DNA from: DAIRET01 sp036795455
GTDB taxonomy: Bacteria > Bacteroidota > Ignavibacteria > Ignavibacteriales > Ignavibacteriaceae
Direction: 5' to 3'
Length of the DNA: 42,090 nt
Assembly (NCBI GenBank): GCA_036795455.1
Contig: DAIRET010000008.1
Coordinates: forward strand, 1 to 42,090
Below the pieces are notes generated by a model, which was given only the letters and a program-made list of their open reading frames with translations, ran no database searches and had not been told where the DNA came from. Positions 8,377 through 17,216 of this stretch are shown here, in pieces; the first letter of the stretch is position 1, and each line of letters opens with the position of its first letter. The position numbers and the translations under genes were made by a program.

Positions 8377-8408
8377 TTTGATAAAGAGAGTTACAAAGAT
8401 TATTTTTG
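8377..8408 (+). promoter_or_regulatory. Promoter of the uppS-bamA envelope operon
   Basis: TTTG (8377-8380), exactly 20 bases, then TATTTTTG (8401-8408). Both elements match the Bacteroidota primary sigma consensus perfectly. The -7 element ends 29 bp before the uppS start. Confidence 0.65.
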
Positions 8409-8437
8409 CGTGCTTAATCATTTTTTTAGGTTAACTA

Positions 8438-9226
8438 TTGAGTAAAAAGTCAATAAACAAAGATTTAGAAATTCAAGAAACTCTTAAGGAGTCCGGGGTG
8501 ATTCCCAAACATATTGCAATAATTATGGATGGGAACGGGCGATGGGCACATCGACGGGGATTACCGAGAATCTCCGGTCATAAAGCCGGAGTAGATTCCG
8601 TTCGCGATGTGGTTGAAGCGTGTGCACAAATCGGTGTGGATTATTTAACGTTATACACTTTTTCAACCGAGAATTGGAAACGTCCTAAAAAGGAAGTTTC
8701 TACATTAATGAGATTGCTCGTTAAAAGCCTTAAAACAGAAACGGACGAATTGCATAAAAATAATATAAAACTTACAGCTATAGGGGACATATCGTCTCTT
8801 CCTACGCTTGTACAGGCAAATATAAACGAAGCTATAAAACTTACGGAAAATAATTCGAGAATGACACTTGTACTTGCTTTAAGTTATAGCGGAAGGTGGG
8901 AGATAATAGAAGCTGTAAAAAAAATAGCATCCGGCTATTCAAAAGAGGAATTCACTCTTGATGATATTAACAATGAACTTTTTGATAGTAAACTTACTAC
9001 ATCTAACATCCCGGACCCTGATTTGCTGATAAGAACAAGCGGCGAATTCAGGGTGAGCAATTTTTTGCTGTGGCAAATTGCCTATACCGAGTTTTATATT
9101 GCAGATGTATTTTGGCCTGATTTCAGAAGAAAACATCTATACGAAGCGATTCGTGATTTTCAAAAACGTGAAAGACGTTTCGGAAAAGTCAGCGAACAAC
9201 TTAAAATTAAAGAAAAGGTTTTTTAA
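8438..9226 (+). CDS. uppS: Undecaprenyl diphosphate synthase (cis-prenyltransferase)
   Basis: 262 residues. It makes undecaprenyl diphosphate from farnesyl diphosphate and isopentenyl diphosphate, the lipid carrier for peptidoglycan and O-antigen. The signature IIMDGNGRWA holds catalytic Asp31. The C-terminal substrate and dimer region (RTSGEFRVSNFLLWQIAYTE, then FWPDF) is conserved. The start is a TTG: no upstream ATG exists in frame, and the next Met is the one inside the active-site motif. AGG lies about 7 bases upstream. The stop overlaps the bamA start by one base (TAATG), so the two are translationally coupled. First gene of the envelope operon. Confidence 0.95.
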   Translation: MSKKSINKDLEIQETLKESGVIPKHIAIIMDGNGRWAHRRGLPRISGHKAGVDSVRDVVEACAQIGVDYLTLYTFSTENWKRPKKEVSTLMRLLVKSLKTETDELHKNNIKLTAIGDISSLPTLVQANINEAIKLTENNSRMTLVLALSYSGRWEIIEAVKKIASGYSKEEFTLDDINNELFDSKLTTSNIPDPDLLIRTSGEFRVSNFLLWQIAYTEFYIADVFWPDFRRKHLYEAIRDFQKRERRFGKVSEQLKIKEKVF

Positions 9227-11727
9227 TGCTCTTCAAATTTTTATATAAATATATATTTGTTACATCTGCTGTAATACTATTTGGTAATGTAACATTAGCT
9301 CAAATTGCCACTACAAGTTATAAAGTTATTGGTATTTCGGTTGAAGGAAACAAATCCGCCGACTCCAGGACTATTACAATCAACAGCGGACTAAAAATAG
9401 GGGATGAAATTCAAGTACCCGGGGATCAAACCGCTAACGCAATTAAGCAATTATGGTCTTTGAACATTTTTTCTGATGTCCAGATTGTAATTGAAAAGCA
9501 GATTGCCGATGGAGTTTATCTTCTGATAAAAGTAGAAGAGTATCCGAGGATCGAACGCGCTGTTGTCGAAGGCAACGATGATGTAAGTGAGAGTGATCTC
9601 CAATCGCAAATCAACCTTACACGCGGTCAGATTCTAAAACCGCAGGAAGTCGAAAGAATAAGGTTAAAAATTTTGAAAAAGTATGAAGAGGAAGGCTTTT
9701 TCAATGCAGAGGTAACTCCTAAGTATTTTACATATTTTAGTGCCGATACAACCGATGATTATATAAATGTTATCTGGCAAAACCGGAGCGATCTTGCGGA
9801 AGAGTACACACTTGAATACAATAAATCGGATATTACCTATTCAAACCTTATCGACAGAATAAAAGATAGAATGCTACTGAAATATGAAATTAAAGAGGGG
9901 GATAAGGTAACGGTTAGAAAAATTGAATTTTTAGGGAATGTTGCTTTTACAGATGGCGATTTAAAAGGGGAGATGGAGGAAATAGAAGAAGCTAAATGGT
10001 GGAAATTCTGGAGTATGGCTCGGTTCGATAAAACAAAATATGAAGCTGACAAAGAATTCATTGAAGCGTTTTATAAAAAAAACGGATACCGGGATGCCGA
10101 AATTATTTCCGATTCGCTTGTTTATGAGAACAATAAAAAAGATTTGAACATCTTCATTAATGTTCACGAAGGTTCACAGTTCAAAGTAAGAAATATTACA
10201 TGGACGGGCAACACGATTTATACAGAAGAAATGCTGAATGAAAGATTGGGTTTTTCCAAAGGAGATATTTACGACCTCGAAGCATTTAATCGTAACCTTA
10301 GAGGCAATGAAAAACAAACAGATATTGCTGCACTATACCTGGATAATGGCTATCTAACATTTAACTTAAATGCAATTGAAACAAAGATCGGTGAAGATTC
10401 AATTGATATTCTTATTCAGATTAGCGAAAAAAGTCAGTTCAAAGTAGGTAAGGTTGATATCCTTGGTAACGATAGAACCAAAGACAAAGTTATTAGACGG
10501 GAGCTTTACACAATACCCGGTGATTATTTTAATAGAACCGCTCTTTTCAGAAGTTTGCAGCAGTTAGCCAATTTACAATACTTCAATGTGGAAAAATTGT
10601 ATTCAACAGGTGTAGATTATCAACTTGTAAATGATAGTACTGTTGATGTTTCCTACCGGGTGGAAGAAAAGTCAAGTGATTATTTAAATGCATCCGTTGG
10701 TTATAGTGGTGCGTATGGATTCAGCGGAGCCGTTGGTGTTACTTTAACAAATTTTTCGATTACTGAACCGTTTTCTCTTGGCGGCGGACAAATTCTCAGC
10801 TTTAACTGGCAGTTCGGTGTTGGCAACTACTACCGTACATTTTCACTCGGTTTTACAGAACCCTGGTTTTTGGATACTCCTACTCTTATCGGGTTCGAGT
10901 TTTTTGACACAAGGCAGCAATATATTTACGATCTAAGCCAATCAGGAGCAACCGTAAAACTTGGTAGAAGACTTAAATGGCCTGATGATTACTTTTATAT
11001 TCAGGGGATTTTCAGATATCAATATAATAATATAAAAGACGGCGGTTATTACTATGCAAGTCTTGAAGGACGAAAATTCCAGCAGTATACTTTGGGGGCT
11101 AGTATATCAAGAAGAAATATTGATAACCCGACATTCCCTTCACAGGGTTCAAGTGTTGGATTGGATGGAGAAATCTCAGGCGGACCATTCCTGCCCGGTG
11201 ATGTAGATTATTTTAAAATACTTTTTAAGTCTGAATGGTATAAAAAACTTTTCAATTTCAGTAGACTTGTATTATATACATCTGCCGATGTGGGCTATCT
11301 TGAAGAACTAACTGCAGGAACCCCGATTCAGCCGTTTGATTATTTTTATATGGGCGGTAACGGACTTGTCATTGCTACAACTCCTCTTAGAGGTTACGAT
11401 GATAGAACGGTTGGACCTGTTAATGTTTATGATGAAGTTTTCGGCGGTAAGTTTTCGGTTAAGTTTACAGCCGAGTTAAGACTTGCAGTATCACTGGAGC
11501 CGATACCGTTATATTTGCTTACATTTGCAGAAGCAGGTAATGTGTTTGAAAGTTTTGAAAAAGCCGATTTCTTTAACTTAAGAAGAGCGGTAGGAGTAGG
11601 AGCAAGAATTTTAATCAACCCGGTTGGATTAATCGGTTTTGACCTCGGATATGGATTTGATCGGAGAGCAGTTGATGGGAAAGACCCAGCCTGGTTATTC
11701 CACTTCCAGTTCGGCAGAGGTTTCTAA
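9226..11727 (+). CDS. bamA: Outer membrane protein assembly factor BamA (Omp85)
   Basis: 833 residues. It is the central channel of the beta-barrel assembly machinery in the outer membrane. A signal peptide ends near residue 26 (GNVTLAQ). Five POTRA repeats follow, with recognisable starts near 31 (YKVIGISVEGN), 108 (RIERAVVEGND), 225 (KVTVRKIEFLGN), 314 (FKVRNITWTGN) and 402 (FKVGKVDILGN). The barrel starts near 484 with alternating strands and ends in WLFHFQFGRGF, a terminal aromatic typical of outer-membrane barrels. The region at 147-215 contains a longer, poorly conserved insertion (FSADTTDDYINVIWQNRSDL). Its neighbours uppS, two Skp-like chaperones and lpxD fit the canonical envelope cluster. 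Confidence 0.96.
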   Translation: MLFKFLYKYIFVTSAVILFGNVTLAQIATTSYKVIGISVEGNKSADSRTITINSGLKIGDEIQVPGDQTANAIKQLWSLNIFSDVQIVIEKQIADGVYLLIKVEEYPRIERAVVEGNDDVSESDLQSQINLTRGQILKPQEVERIRLKILKKYEEEGFFNAEVTPKYFTYFSADTTDDYINVIWQNRSDLAEEYTLEYNKSDITYSNLIDRIKDRMLLKYEIKEGDKVTVRKIEFLGNVAFTDGDLKGEMEEIEEAKWWKFWSMARFDKTKYEADKEFIEAFYKKNGYRDAEIISDSLVYENNKKDLNIFINVHEGSQFKVRNITWTGNTIYTEEMLNERLGFSKGDIYDLEAFNRNLRGNEKQTDIAALYLDNGYLTFNLNAIETKIGEDSIDILIQISEKSQFKVGKVDILGNDRTKDKVIRRELYTIPGDYFNRTALFRSLQQLANLQYFNVEKLYSTGVDYQLVNDSTVDVSYRVEEKSSDYLNASVGYSGAYGFSGAVGVTLTNFSITEPFSLGGGQILSFNWQFGVGNYYRTFSLGFTEPWFLDTPTLIGFEFFDTRQQYIYDLSQSGATVKLGRRLKWPDDYFYIQGIFRYQYNNIKDGGYYYASLEGRKFQQYTLGASISRRNIDNPTFPSQGSSVGLDGEISGGPFLPGDVDYFKILFKSEWYKKLFNFSRLVLYTSADVGYLEELTAGTPIQPFDYFYMGGNGLVIATTPLRGYDDRTVGPVNVYDEVFGGKFSVKFTAELRLAVSLEPIPLYLLTFAEAGNVFESFEKADFFNLRRAVGVGARILINPVGLIGFDLGYGFDRRAVDGKDPAWLFHFQFGRGF

Positions 11728-11760
11728 TTTTTTTTTAATTAACTAATCAAAAGGATAAAT

Positions 11761-12288
11761 GTGAAAAAATATATCTTTATTGTTGCAGCTTTATTAATTT
11801 TCGGTTATAATCTACAGGCGCAAAATTCCGTTAAAATCGGTTACGTCGATTCCGAAGAAATTTTAAAAGCTTTACCGGAAGCAATCAAAGCTCAGGGTGA
11901 ACTTGATGCTTTAATTAATCAATGGAATGATGTAATTGATAGTATGGCACAAGCGCTTCAACAGGCTTATGGCGATTATCAGAAACAGCAAAATACAATG
12001 CCTGAAAATAAAAAAATGGAAACCCAGCAAAGACTTGTTCAACAGCAACAGGTAATGGAAGAATACAGAAGGCAAAAATTTGCTCAAGGAACCGGCGAAA
12101 TTTATCAAAAACAGGATCAACTGTTGAAACCGGTTAAAGAAAAAATCTTTGAAGCAATCGAAGCTACTGCTAAAGAAGAGAACATGCAGTTTGTTTTTGA
12201 CAAAAGCGGGGATATTATTCTCCTTTATGCCGATGCGTCTTTTAATATAACTTATAAAGTACTCGACCGGCTTAAAAGAGGTAAATAA
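11761..12288 (+). CDS. ompH: OmpH/Skp-family periplasmic chaperone, copy 1
   Basis: 175 residues. Skp-like chaperones hold unfolded outer-membrane proteins in the periplasm for delivery to BamA. A signal peptide ends at LQAQ (about residue 21) and is followed by the family start KIGYVDSEEILKALPEA. A Gln-rich coiled-coil arm spans about 45-115, and the C-terminal strand pair contains MQFVFDKSGDIILLYAD. The start is GTG at 11761, with AAGGA five bases upstream; the overlapping ATG at 11759 runs straight into a stop. It lies 33 bp after bamA. The paralogue at 12380 shares the same architecture. Confidence 0.93.
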   Translation: MKKYIFIVAALLIFGYNLQAQNSVKIGYVDSEEILKALPEAIKAQGELDALINQWNDVIDSMAQALQQAYGDYQKQQNTMPENKKMETQQRLVQQQQVMEEYRRQKFAQGTGEIYQKQDQLLKPVKEKIFEAIEATAKEENMQFVFDKSGDIILLYADASFNITYKVLDRLKRGK

Positions 12289-12310
12289 ACCCTTTGCTTT
12301 TGTATTGTTT

Positions 12311-12333
12311 ATTTAGCCTGAAAAAAGCTAAAT
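12311..12333 (+). repeat. Hairpin between the two ompH genes
   Basis: Seven-base perfect stem ATTTAGC / GCTAAAT around a nine-base loop (CTGAAAAAA). No long T-run follows, so it is not a clear terminator. It could act as a processing or attenuation element inside the operon. Confidence 0.35.
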
Positions 12334-12379
12334 TGTGTTTGCATTAATTGCATTATTCTAACCACGATTCGAGAATAAT

Positions 12380-12889
12380 ATGAAAACAAAAACTATAAGT
12401 ATTGCATTATTTCTATTTCTTTCGGGTATTACATTCGGACAGCTTAAAATCGGTTACGTTGATTCCGACGCGCTTCTAAATCAGATGCTTGATGCTCAGG
12501 ATGCACGTAAACAGCTGGACCAGTTTATCCAGGATTGGCAGAATGAGTTGAACCAAATGGATAAAGAATGGAAAACCAAATTCGATGATTACGAAAAACG
12601 GAAGCTAATAATGTCCGACCAATCCCGTGCGGAAATGGAAAGCGACTTAATTAAACTGGAACAAAAAATAACCGAGTTCCGTGAAAAGAAATTCGGAACG
12701 AACGGCGAGCTTTTTCAGAAACAGGATGAATTGATGAAACCTGTTCAGAACAAACTTTTTACGGCAATTAAAGAAGTTGCCGAAGAAGAACAACTTGATT
12801 TCGTTCTTGATAGAAGCGGGGATATTTTGATTCTATATGCAAAAGAACAGCATGATATTACTAATTTAGTCCTTGAAAAAATAAAGTAG
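12380..12889 (+). CDS. ompH: OmpH/Skp-family periplasmic chaperone, copy 2
   Basis: 169 residues and the tandem paralogue of the previous gene. The signal peptide ends at GITFGQ (about residue 20), followed by LKIGYVDSDALLNQMLDAQD. A charged coiled-coil arm spans about 40-115, and the C-terminal segment LDFVLDRSGDILILYAKE matches copy 1. The arm is richer in charged residues and poorer in Gln than copy 1, so the two may prefer different clients; that is speculation. It ends one base before the lpxD ATG, so it is probably translationally coupled to it. The 91-bp spacer from copy 1 holds a hairpin at 12311-12333. Confidence 0.93.
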   Translation: MKTKTISIALFLFLSGITFGQLKIGYVDSDALLNQMLDAQDARKQLDQFIQDWQNELNQMDKEWKTKFDDYEKRKLIMSDQSRAEMESDLIKLEQKITEFREKKFGTNGELFQKQDELMKPVQNKLFTAIKEVAEEEQLDFVLDRSGDILILYAKEQHDITNLVLEKIK

Positions 12890-12890
12890 T

Positions 12891-13919
12891 ATGAATGTAA
12901 CAATTAAAGAAATTGCCCTTCTCACCGGCGCATTAGTTACCGGTGACGAAGGGCTTTTGATAGAGTCCGTTTCCCGCATTGAAAATGCATCCTCAGGCAG
13001 TCTTACTTTTTTATACATGCAGAAGTTTGAAAAATATTTTGCTTCAACAAAAGCTACCGCTATTTTTGTTAAAAAAGGTTTTGATAAAACGAGAGATGAT
13101 ATTACATATCTCGAAGTAGACGACCCGAATAAATCCTTCTTTTTTGTTGTAAAGAAATTCTTTTCACCGGAATTTAAACTGAGCGGTATTGATAAATCCG
13201 CCTCTGTTCATCCCGGCTCAGTGCTTGGTGAGAATTGTGCAATAGGAAAGAATGTAGTTGTTTCCGAAAAGTGTAAAACCGGGAGGAATGTAAAAATATT
13301 TCACAACACAGTACTTATGGAAGGTGTTGAAATAGGGAACGATGTATTGATCTTTCCGAATGTTACAATCAGGGAAAACTGCAAGATAGGGGATAGAGTA
13401 ATAATTCACAGCGGCAGCGTTATCGGCTCGGACGGATTTGGATATACTCCTAATGAAAAAGGTGAGTATATGAAAATTCCCCAGATCGGGAATGTTGTTA
13501 TTGAAGATGATGTCGAAATCGGTTCAAACGTTTCAATTGATAGAGCTATGCTTGGCTCTACAGTGATAAAAAAAGGGAGCAAAATCGATAACCTTGTTCA
13601 AATTGCTCATAATGTTGTTATAGGAGAAAACACGGCAATATCTGCTCAATCAGGTGTTTCGGGCAGTACCGAAATCGGGAAAAATGTTATTGTTGCCGGA
13701 CAGGTCGGATTTGCGGATCATCTTGTGATAGCTGATAGAGTAATAGTTGCAGCAAAATCGGGTATCTCAAAATCGTTGACTAAACCGGGTATTTATTTCG
13801 GCTCTCCTGCAAAAGAGCATAGAGAAGCTTTAAGATTAGAGGGACATATCCGCAATCTTCCGGACTATGCTGCCAAATTAAAAGAGCTTGAAAAGAAAAT
13901 TGAAGAATTGTCGAAGTAA
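12891..13919 (+). CDS. lpxD: UDP-3-O-acylglucosamine N-acyltransferase LpxD
   Basis: 342 residues. It adds the N-linked acyl chain in lipid A biosynthesis from an acyl-ACP donor. The N-terminal uridine-binding domain (about 1-100, ending near SGIDKSASVHPGSVLG) is followed by a left-handed beta helix of hexapeptide repeats (about 105-295) and a C-terminal helix. Catalytic His is near residue 240 (VQIAHNVVIGEN), matching the usual position. GSDGFGYTPNEKG is the conserved loop. Presence of lpxD implies a lipid-A-containing outer membrane. It is the last gene of the envelope operon and converges on the esterase gene, with only 10 bp between stops and no obvious terminator. Confidence 0.95.
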   Translation: MNVTIKEIALLTGALVTGDEGLLIESVSRIENASSGSLTFLYMQKFEKYFASTKATAIFVKKGFDKTRDDITYLEVDDPNKSFFFVVKKFFSPEFKLSGIDKSASVHPGSVLGENCAIGKNVVVSEKCKTGRNVKIFHNTVLMEGVEIGNDVLIFPNVTIRENCKIGDRVIIHSGSVIGSDGFGYTPNEKGEYMKIPQIGNVVIEDDVEIGSNVSIDRAMLGSTVIKKGSKIDNLVQIAHNVVIGENTAISAQSGVSGSTEIGKNVIVAGQVGFADHLVIADRVIVAAKSGISKSLTKPGIYFGSPAKEHREALRLEGHIRNLPDYAAKLKELEKKIEELSK

Positions 13920-13929
13920 ATCGGCTTAG

Positions 13930-15045
13930 TTATTTCCTTTTGAAAAATTGTACAAGCGGTCTCCACACTCGCAATCCCCATGCGGTTTCGTTATGTTCGG
14001 CGGTTTCATCTAAAAACCACTCAAATTCATAACTGTATTTTTTCAATACTTCCATCATCTCATTAATTCCGGGTTGAAGTACTTTTTCAAGTCCGACTCC
14101 GCCATTATCAATATAAAGAGATAAATTCCGTTTCTTATCCGCAGTAGAATCAACAAAAGAGACATAATCGAAATTTTCATATTTGAATGCAGGAGAAAAG
14201 CAAGCCGCCATAGAAAACACATCGTTGTATTCCCATAACATCATAAATGAAATCAATCCGCCCAATGATGAACCGCCAACCGCAGTGTTCTTTCTATCCG
14301 GTTTTGTTCGGTACTTCTCATCAATAAAAGGTTTTAAAACATTAACAATAAAGTCAATATATGCGTATCCTTTCCGGGTTTGAGAATACTCCATTCTTCT
14401 TTCCTGCGTATTGTAAATCGCAACAATTATTATATCTTCGATAAAACCATTTTTGATTAAGCTGTCGGCGGTTTCATCTAACTGCCAGTCAATTCCAAAA
14501 GTCGCTGTTTGCGGGTCGAATAAATTTTGCCCGTCATGCATATATAAAACCGGATATCTTTTATCGGTACGGACGTCATACCCCGGTGGAAGCCAAACAG
14601 CAACATCTCTCGATAAAATTCCCGGTGATTCAAAATTTCGATAATAATCTACAGCACCGGTTACCTGTCCGGCTACAGGCAGCTCAAATTGGTCTTTCCA
14701 TGCTTCAACTGGAATATTTATGGTGGTGTCCTTAGATATAACTAAAACAAAGTTTGATGGAGTATTACCAGTATCATAAACGGCTTCAGTACTCCAACTG
14801 CCTCTTGTGATTTTATACTCTACCCGCTCGTTAATTGGGAACGAAAAAGTTTTTGAAAAGACGTTTTCAGTAACTGAATCAAGTTCCGTCTTACCGGGAT
14901 TCCAGAAACCAAGTTGGGCATTATTTCCGGTAATATATACTTTGGCACCGGCAGGAAAGTTTTTTACGGTAACATTAATCGTAACCCGGTATTCCTGTGA
15001 ATACACATTGCTGAAAATTAAAAAAGCGATTAAAAACAACTTCAT
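13930..15045 (-). CDS. Secreted CBM20-like/esterase (Fes/EstD-type alpha/beta hydrolase)
   Basis: 371 residues from the ATG at 15045. That start is chosen because it begins a clean signal peptide (MKLFLIAFLIFSNVYSQ); the open frame extends 38 codons further upstream, but that part looks non-coding. Residues about 18-120 resemble a starch-binding CBM20 domain (KVYITGNNAQLGFWNPGK). Residues about 130-370 form an enterochelin-esterase-like alpha/beta hydrolase: RYPVLYMHDGQNLF, nucleophile Ser260 in GGSSLGG, and a late Asp/His region (ETAEHNETAW). Similar CBM20-esterase fusions act on carbohydrate-linked esters, but the substrate here is unknown. No T9SS sorting domain, so it is probably periplasmic. 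It diverges from the subtilase gene across about 180 bp. Confidence 0.85.
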   Translation of the reverse strand: MKLFLIAFLIFSNVYSQEYRVTINVTVKNFPAGAKVYITGNNAQLGFWNPGKTELDSVTENVFSKTFSFPINERVEYKITRGSWSTEAVYDTGNTPSNFVLVISKDTTINIPVEAWKDQFELPVAGQVTGAVDYYRNFESPGILSRDVAVWLPPGYDVRTDKRYPVLYMHDGQNLFDPQTATFGIDWQLDETADSLIKNGFIEDIIIVAIYNTQERRMEYSQTRKGYAYIDFIVNVLKPFIDEKYRTKPDRKNTAVGGSSLGGLISFMMLWEYNDVFSMAACFSPAFKYENFDYVSFVDSTADKKRNLSLYIDNGGVGLEKVLQPGINEMMEVLKKYSYEFEWFLDETAEHNETAWGLRVWRPLVQFFKRK

Positions 15046-15181
15046 ACTGTTTGTTCCAAAAAAAAATGAAATAGAAACTCCTTTACTGTTGCAATATACC
15101 GAATTAAAAGTAATACTATCTTGTTTTAGGTAATTCTTTATCACCATCATTAGCTGCAATGCAATATTGAAAAATAATTGT

Positions 15182-15189
15182 TATTTTTG
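15182..15189 (+). promoter_or_regulatory. Candidate -7 element for the subtilase operon
   Basis: TATTTTTG, a perfect TAnnTTTG element 36 bp before the subtilase ATG. There is no good TTTG at the -33 position, so this is weaker than the lexA and uppS promoters. Confidence 0.35.
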
Positions 15190-15225
15190 AACCGATTATT
15201 TAACGAAAGATTTTAATACCGAGAT

Positions 15226-17202
15226 ATGGAGAAAGCCCGTATAGTTTTTTGTTTGTTTCTTTTCCTCAGCATTACTTCATTGCCGCAAGAGAAGCATTTC
15301 ATTTATTTTAAAGATAAAGGGGTAAAACCGGGTATTACTCTTAATAAACTTTCTGCTGAGTACCGGGATGCCGTTAGTCAACTTTCAGCTCGATGTGTTG
15401 AAAGAAGAATGAAGCATCTTGGAAGCGATGAAATCATTTCCTTTGAAGATATTCCAATCAAATCCACCTATGTTGACGAATTAGAAAATCTCGGTATCAA
15501 AATAGAAAACAAATTAAAATGGTTTAACGCAGTTACCGCTTACCTTACTGTTGAGCAATTAAAGTCTATTAAGTTGTTTCCTTTTGTTTTAAAGGTGGAA
15601 AAAGTAAAAACTATTTCGTATAAGGAAAAACTATTACCGGACGGTATAGCTAAAACCAGTTCGGAAGGTTTAATGAAATCAAACGGGCTGGATTATGGTT
15701 TGTCTTTCACTCAATTGGAACTGTCCGGTGTTCCTGCCGTACACTCCAAAGGAATAACTGGAAAGGGAGTACTGATCGGGATACTTGATACAGGCTTCGA
15801 TTGGAAACGTCATGAATCACTTATGAATGCAAATGTGGTTGCCGAGTATGATTTTATTTTCAAAGATTCCGTTACGGCAGATGAACCTCAAGATGCAAAA
15901 GGACAGGATACGCACGGGACTTATTGTTTTTCAATCATTGCCGGTAAGAAGGATAGTGCATTAATCGGTGCTGCATTTGAAGCAGATTTTATACTTGCAA
16001 AAACGGAAGATATAAGGAGCGAAAAAAATATAGAAGAAGACAACTATGCTGCTGCTCTTGAATGGATGGAAAACTATGGAGTGGATATAACATCAAGTTC
16101 TTTAGGTTATAATGAATTTGATGCCGGACAAACCTCGTATACATATGCCAACATGGATGGTAAAACAACTATTGTAACAAAAGCAGCGGAACTTGCTTTT
16201 AGTAAAGGTGTTTTAACAGTTACATCTGCCGGGAACGAAGGAAATAAAACATGGAAATATATCACCGCTCCTGCGGATGGTTTCAATACTATTGCAGTAG
16301 GTGCAGTTAATGCGGAGAAAGATCTTGCAAGTTTTAGTTCGATTGGACCAACGTATGATGGACGGATTAAACCGGATGTTACAGCAATGGGAGTTTCGGT
16401 TGTGGGAGCAATATCAAAATCGGTTAACCAGTATAATTATGCAAGTGGAACATCATCCGCCGCTCCAATTGCTTCTGGATTGGCTGCCTTATTGCTCTCG
16501 GCATATCCCGAATTGAACAATATTCAACTGCGGGATATACTGTTGAAAACTGCTGACAACTATTTAAAGCCTGATAATAAAAAAGGGTATGGGTTAATCT
16601 CGGCTTACAATGCAATAAACCACCCGGTTATTCTTTTTAAGAATAATGAATATATATTGAATAAAATTGCAGGTAACTCGCTGGACTCTATTGTGTTTTA
16701 CTTCAGTAGCAATGGAGTAGATTTTGAATTTAAGAAAATGGTGCTGGATAGTAGCCGGTATATTGTGAATATCCCGGTGAACAGTATTGGAAATAAAATC
16801 TATTTCTATTTTGAAAATAAAAACAACTCCGGTGTAATATCCCGTGAACCGGCAAATAATTCATTCTACTATTCCACTGAATACGGTAAAACAATTATAA
16901 ATATTGAAGAGTTAAAAATTCCTTCAGACTTTTTACTTGAACAGAATTTCCCCAATCCTTTTAACCAGGGAACGAAAATTTTGTTCTATTCCCCGGAACA
17001 AGCTTCCGCAGAAATTGTAATTTATGACATACTTGGTCAAAAAGTAAAAACTATTTTTAAAGGAACCGCTTCAAAGGGACTTAATCAAATTTTCTGGGAT
17101 GGGAAGTCGAACCAGGGAATGCCGGTTTCTACAGGTATCTATTTATATGCTTTGAAATCGGGGGAGAATATCTACACAAAGAAAATGCTTTTATTAAGGT
17201 AA
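15226..17202 (+). CDS. T9SS-secreted subtilisin-like serine protease (S8)
   Basis: 658 residues. A signal peptide (MEKARIVFCLFLFLSITSLP) precedes an inhibitor-like propeptide of about 120 residues. The S8 domain spans about 160-470, with the triad Asp188 (GILDTGFDW), His230 (DTHGTYCF) and Ser410 (ASGTSSAAP) and oxyanion Asn in TSAGNEGN; all are intact. A beta-rich linker leads to a T9SS type A sorting domain at about 570-658: FLLEQNFPNPFNQGTKI, YDILGQKVKTI, STGIYLYALK, ending KKMLLLR. It is inferred to be an extracellular or surface protease released after cleavage by the T9SS sortase. The next gene starts 14 bp downstream. Confidence 0.95.
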   Translation: MEKARIVFCLFLFLSITSLPQEKHFIYFKDKGVKPGITLNKLSAEYRDAVSQLSARCVERRMKHLGSDEIISFEDIPIKSTYVDELENLGIKIENKLKWFNAVTAYLTVEQLKSIKLFPFVLKVEKVKTISYKEKLLPDGIAKTSSEGLMKSNGLDYGLSFTQLELSGVPAVHSKGITGKGVLIGILDTGFDWKRHESLMNANVVAEYDFIFKDSVTADEPQDAKGQDTHGTYCFSIIAGKKDSALIGAAFEADFILAKTEDIRSEKNIEEDNYAAALEWMENYGVDITSSSLGYNEFDAGQTSYTYANMDGKTTIVTKAAELAFSKGVLTVTSAGNEGNKTWKYITAPADGFNTIAVGAVNAEKDLASFSSIGPTYDGRIKPDVTAMGVSVVGAISKSVNQYNYASGTSSAAPIASGLAALLLSAYPELNNIQLRDILLKTADNYLKPDNKKGYGLISAYNAINHPVILFKNNEYILNKIAGNSLDSIVFYFSSNGVDFEFKKMVLDSSRYIVNIPVNSIGNKIYFYFENKNNSGVISREPANNSFYYSTEYGKTIINIEELKIPSDFLLEQNFPNPFNQGTKILFYSPEQASAEIVIYDILGQKVKTIFKGTASKGLNQIFWDGKSNQGMPVSTGIYLYALKSGENIYTKKMLLLR

Positions 17203-17216
17203 CCCGAGGTTATAAA

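Noticed and set aside
15046..15159. 38-codon upstream extension of the esterase
   Set aside because: It would bury the signal peptide that starts cleanly at the ATG at 15045.
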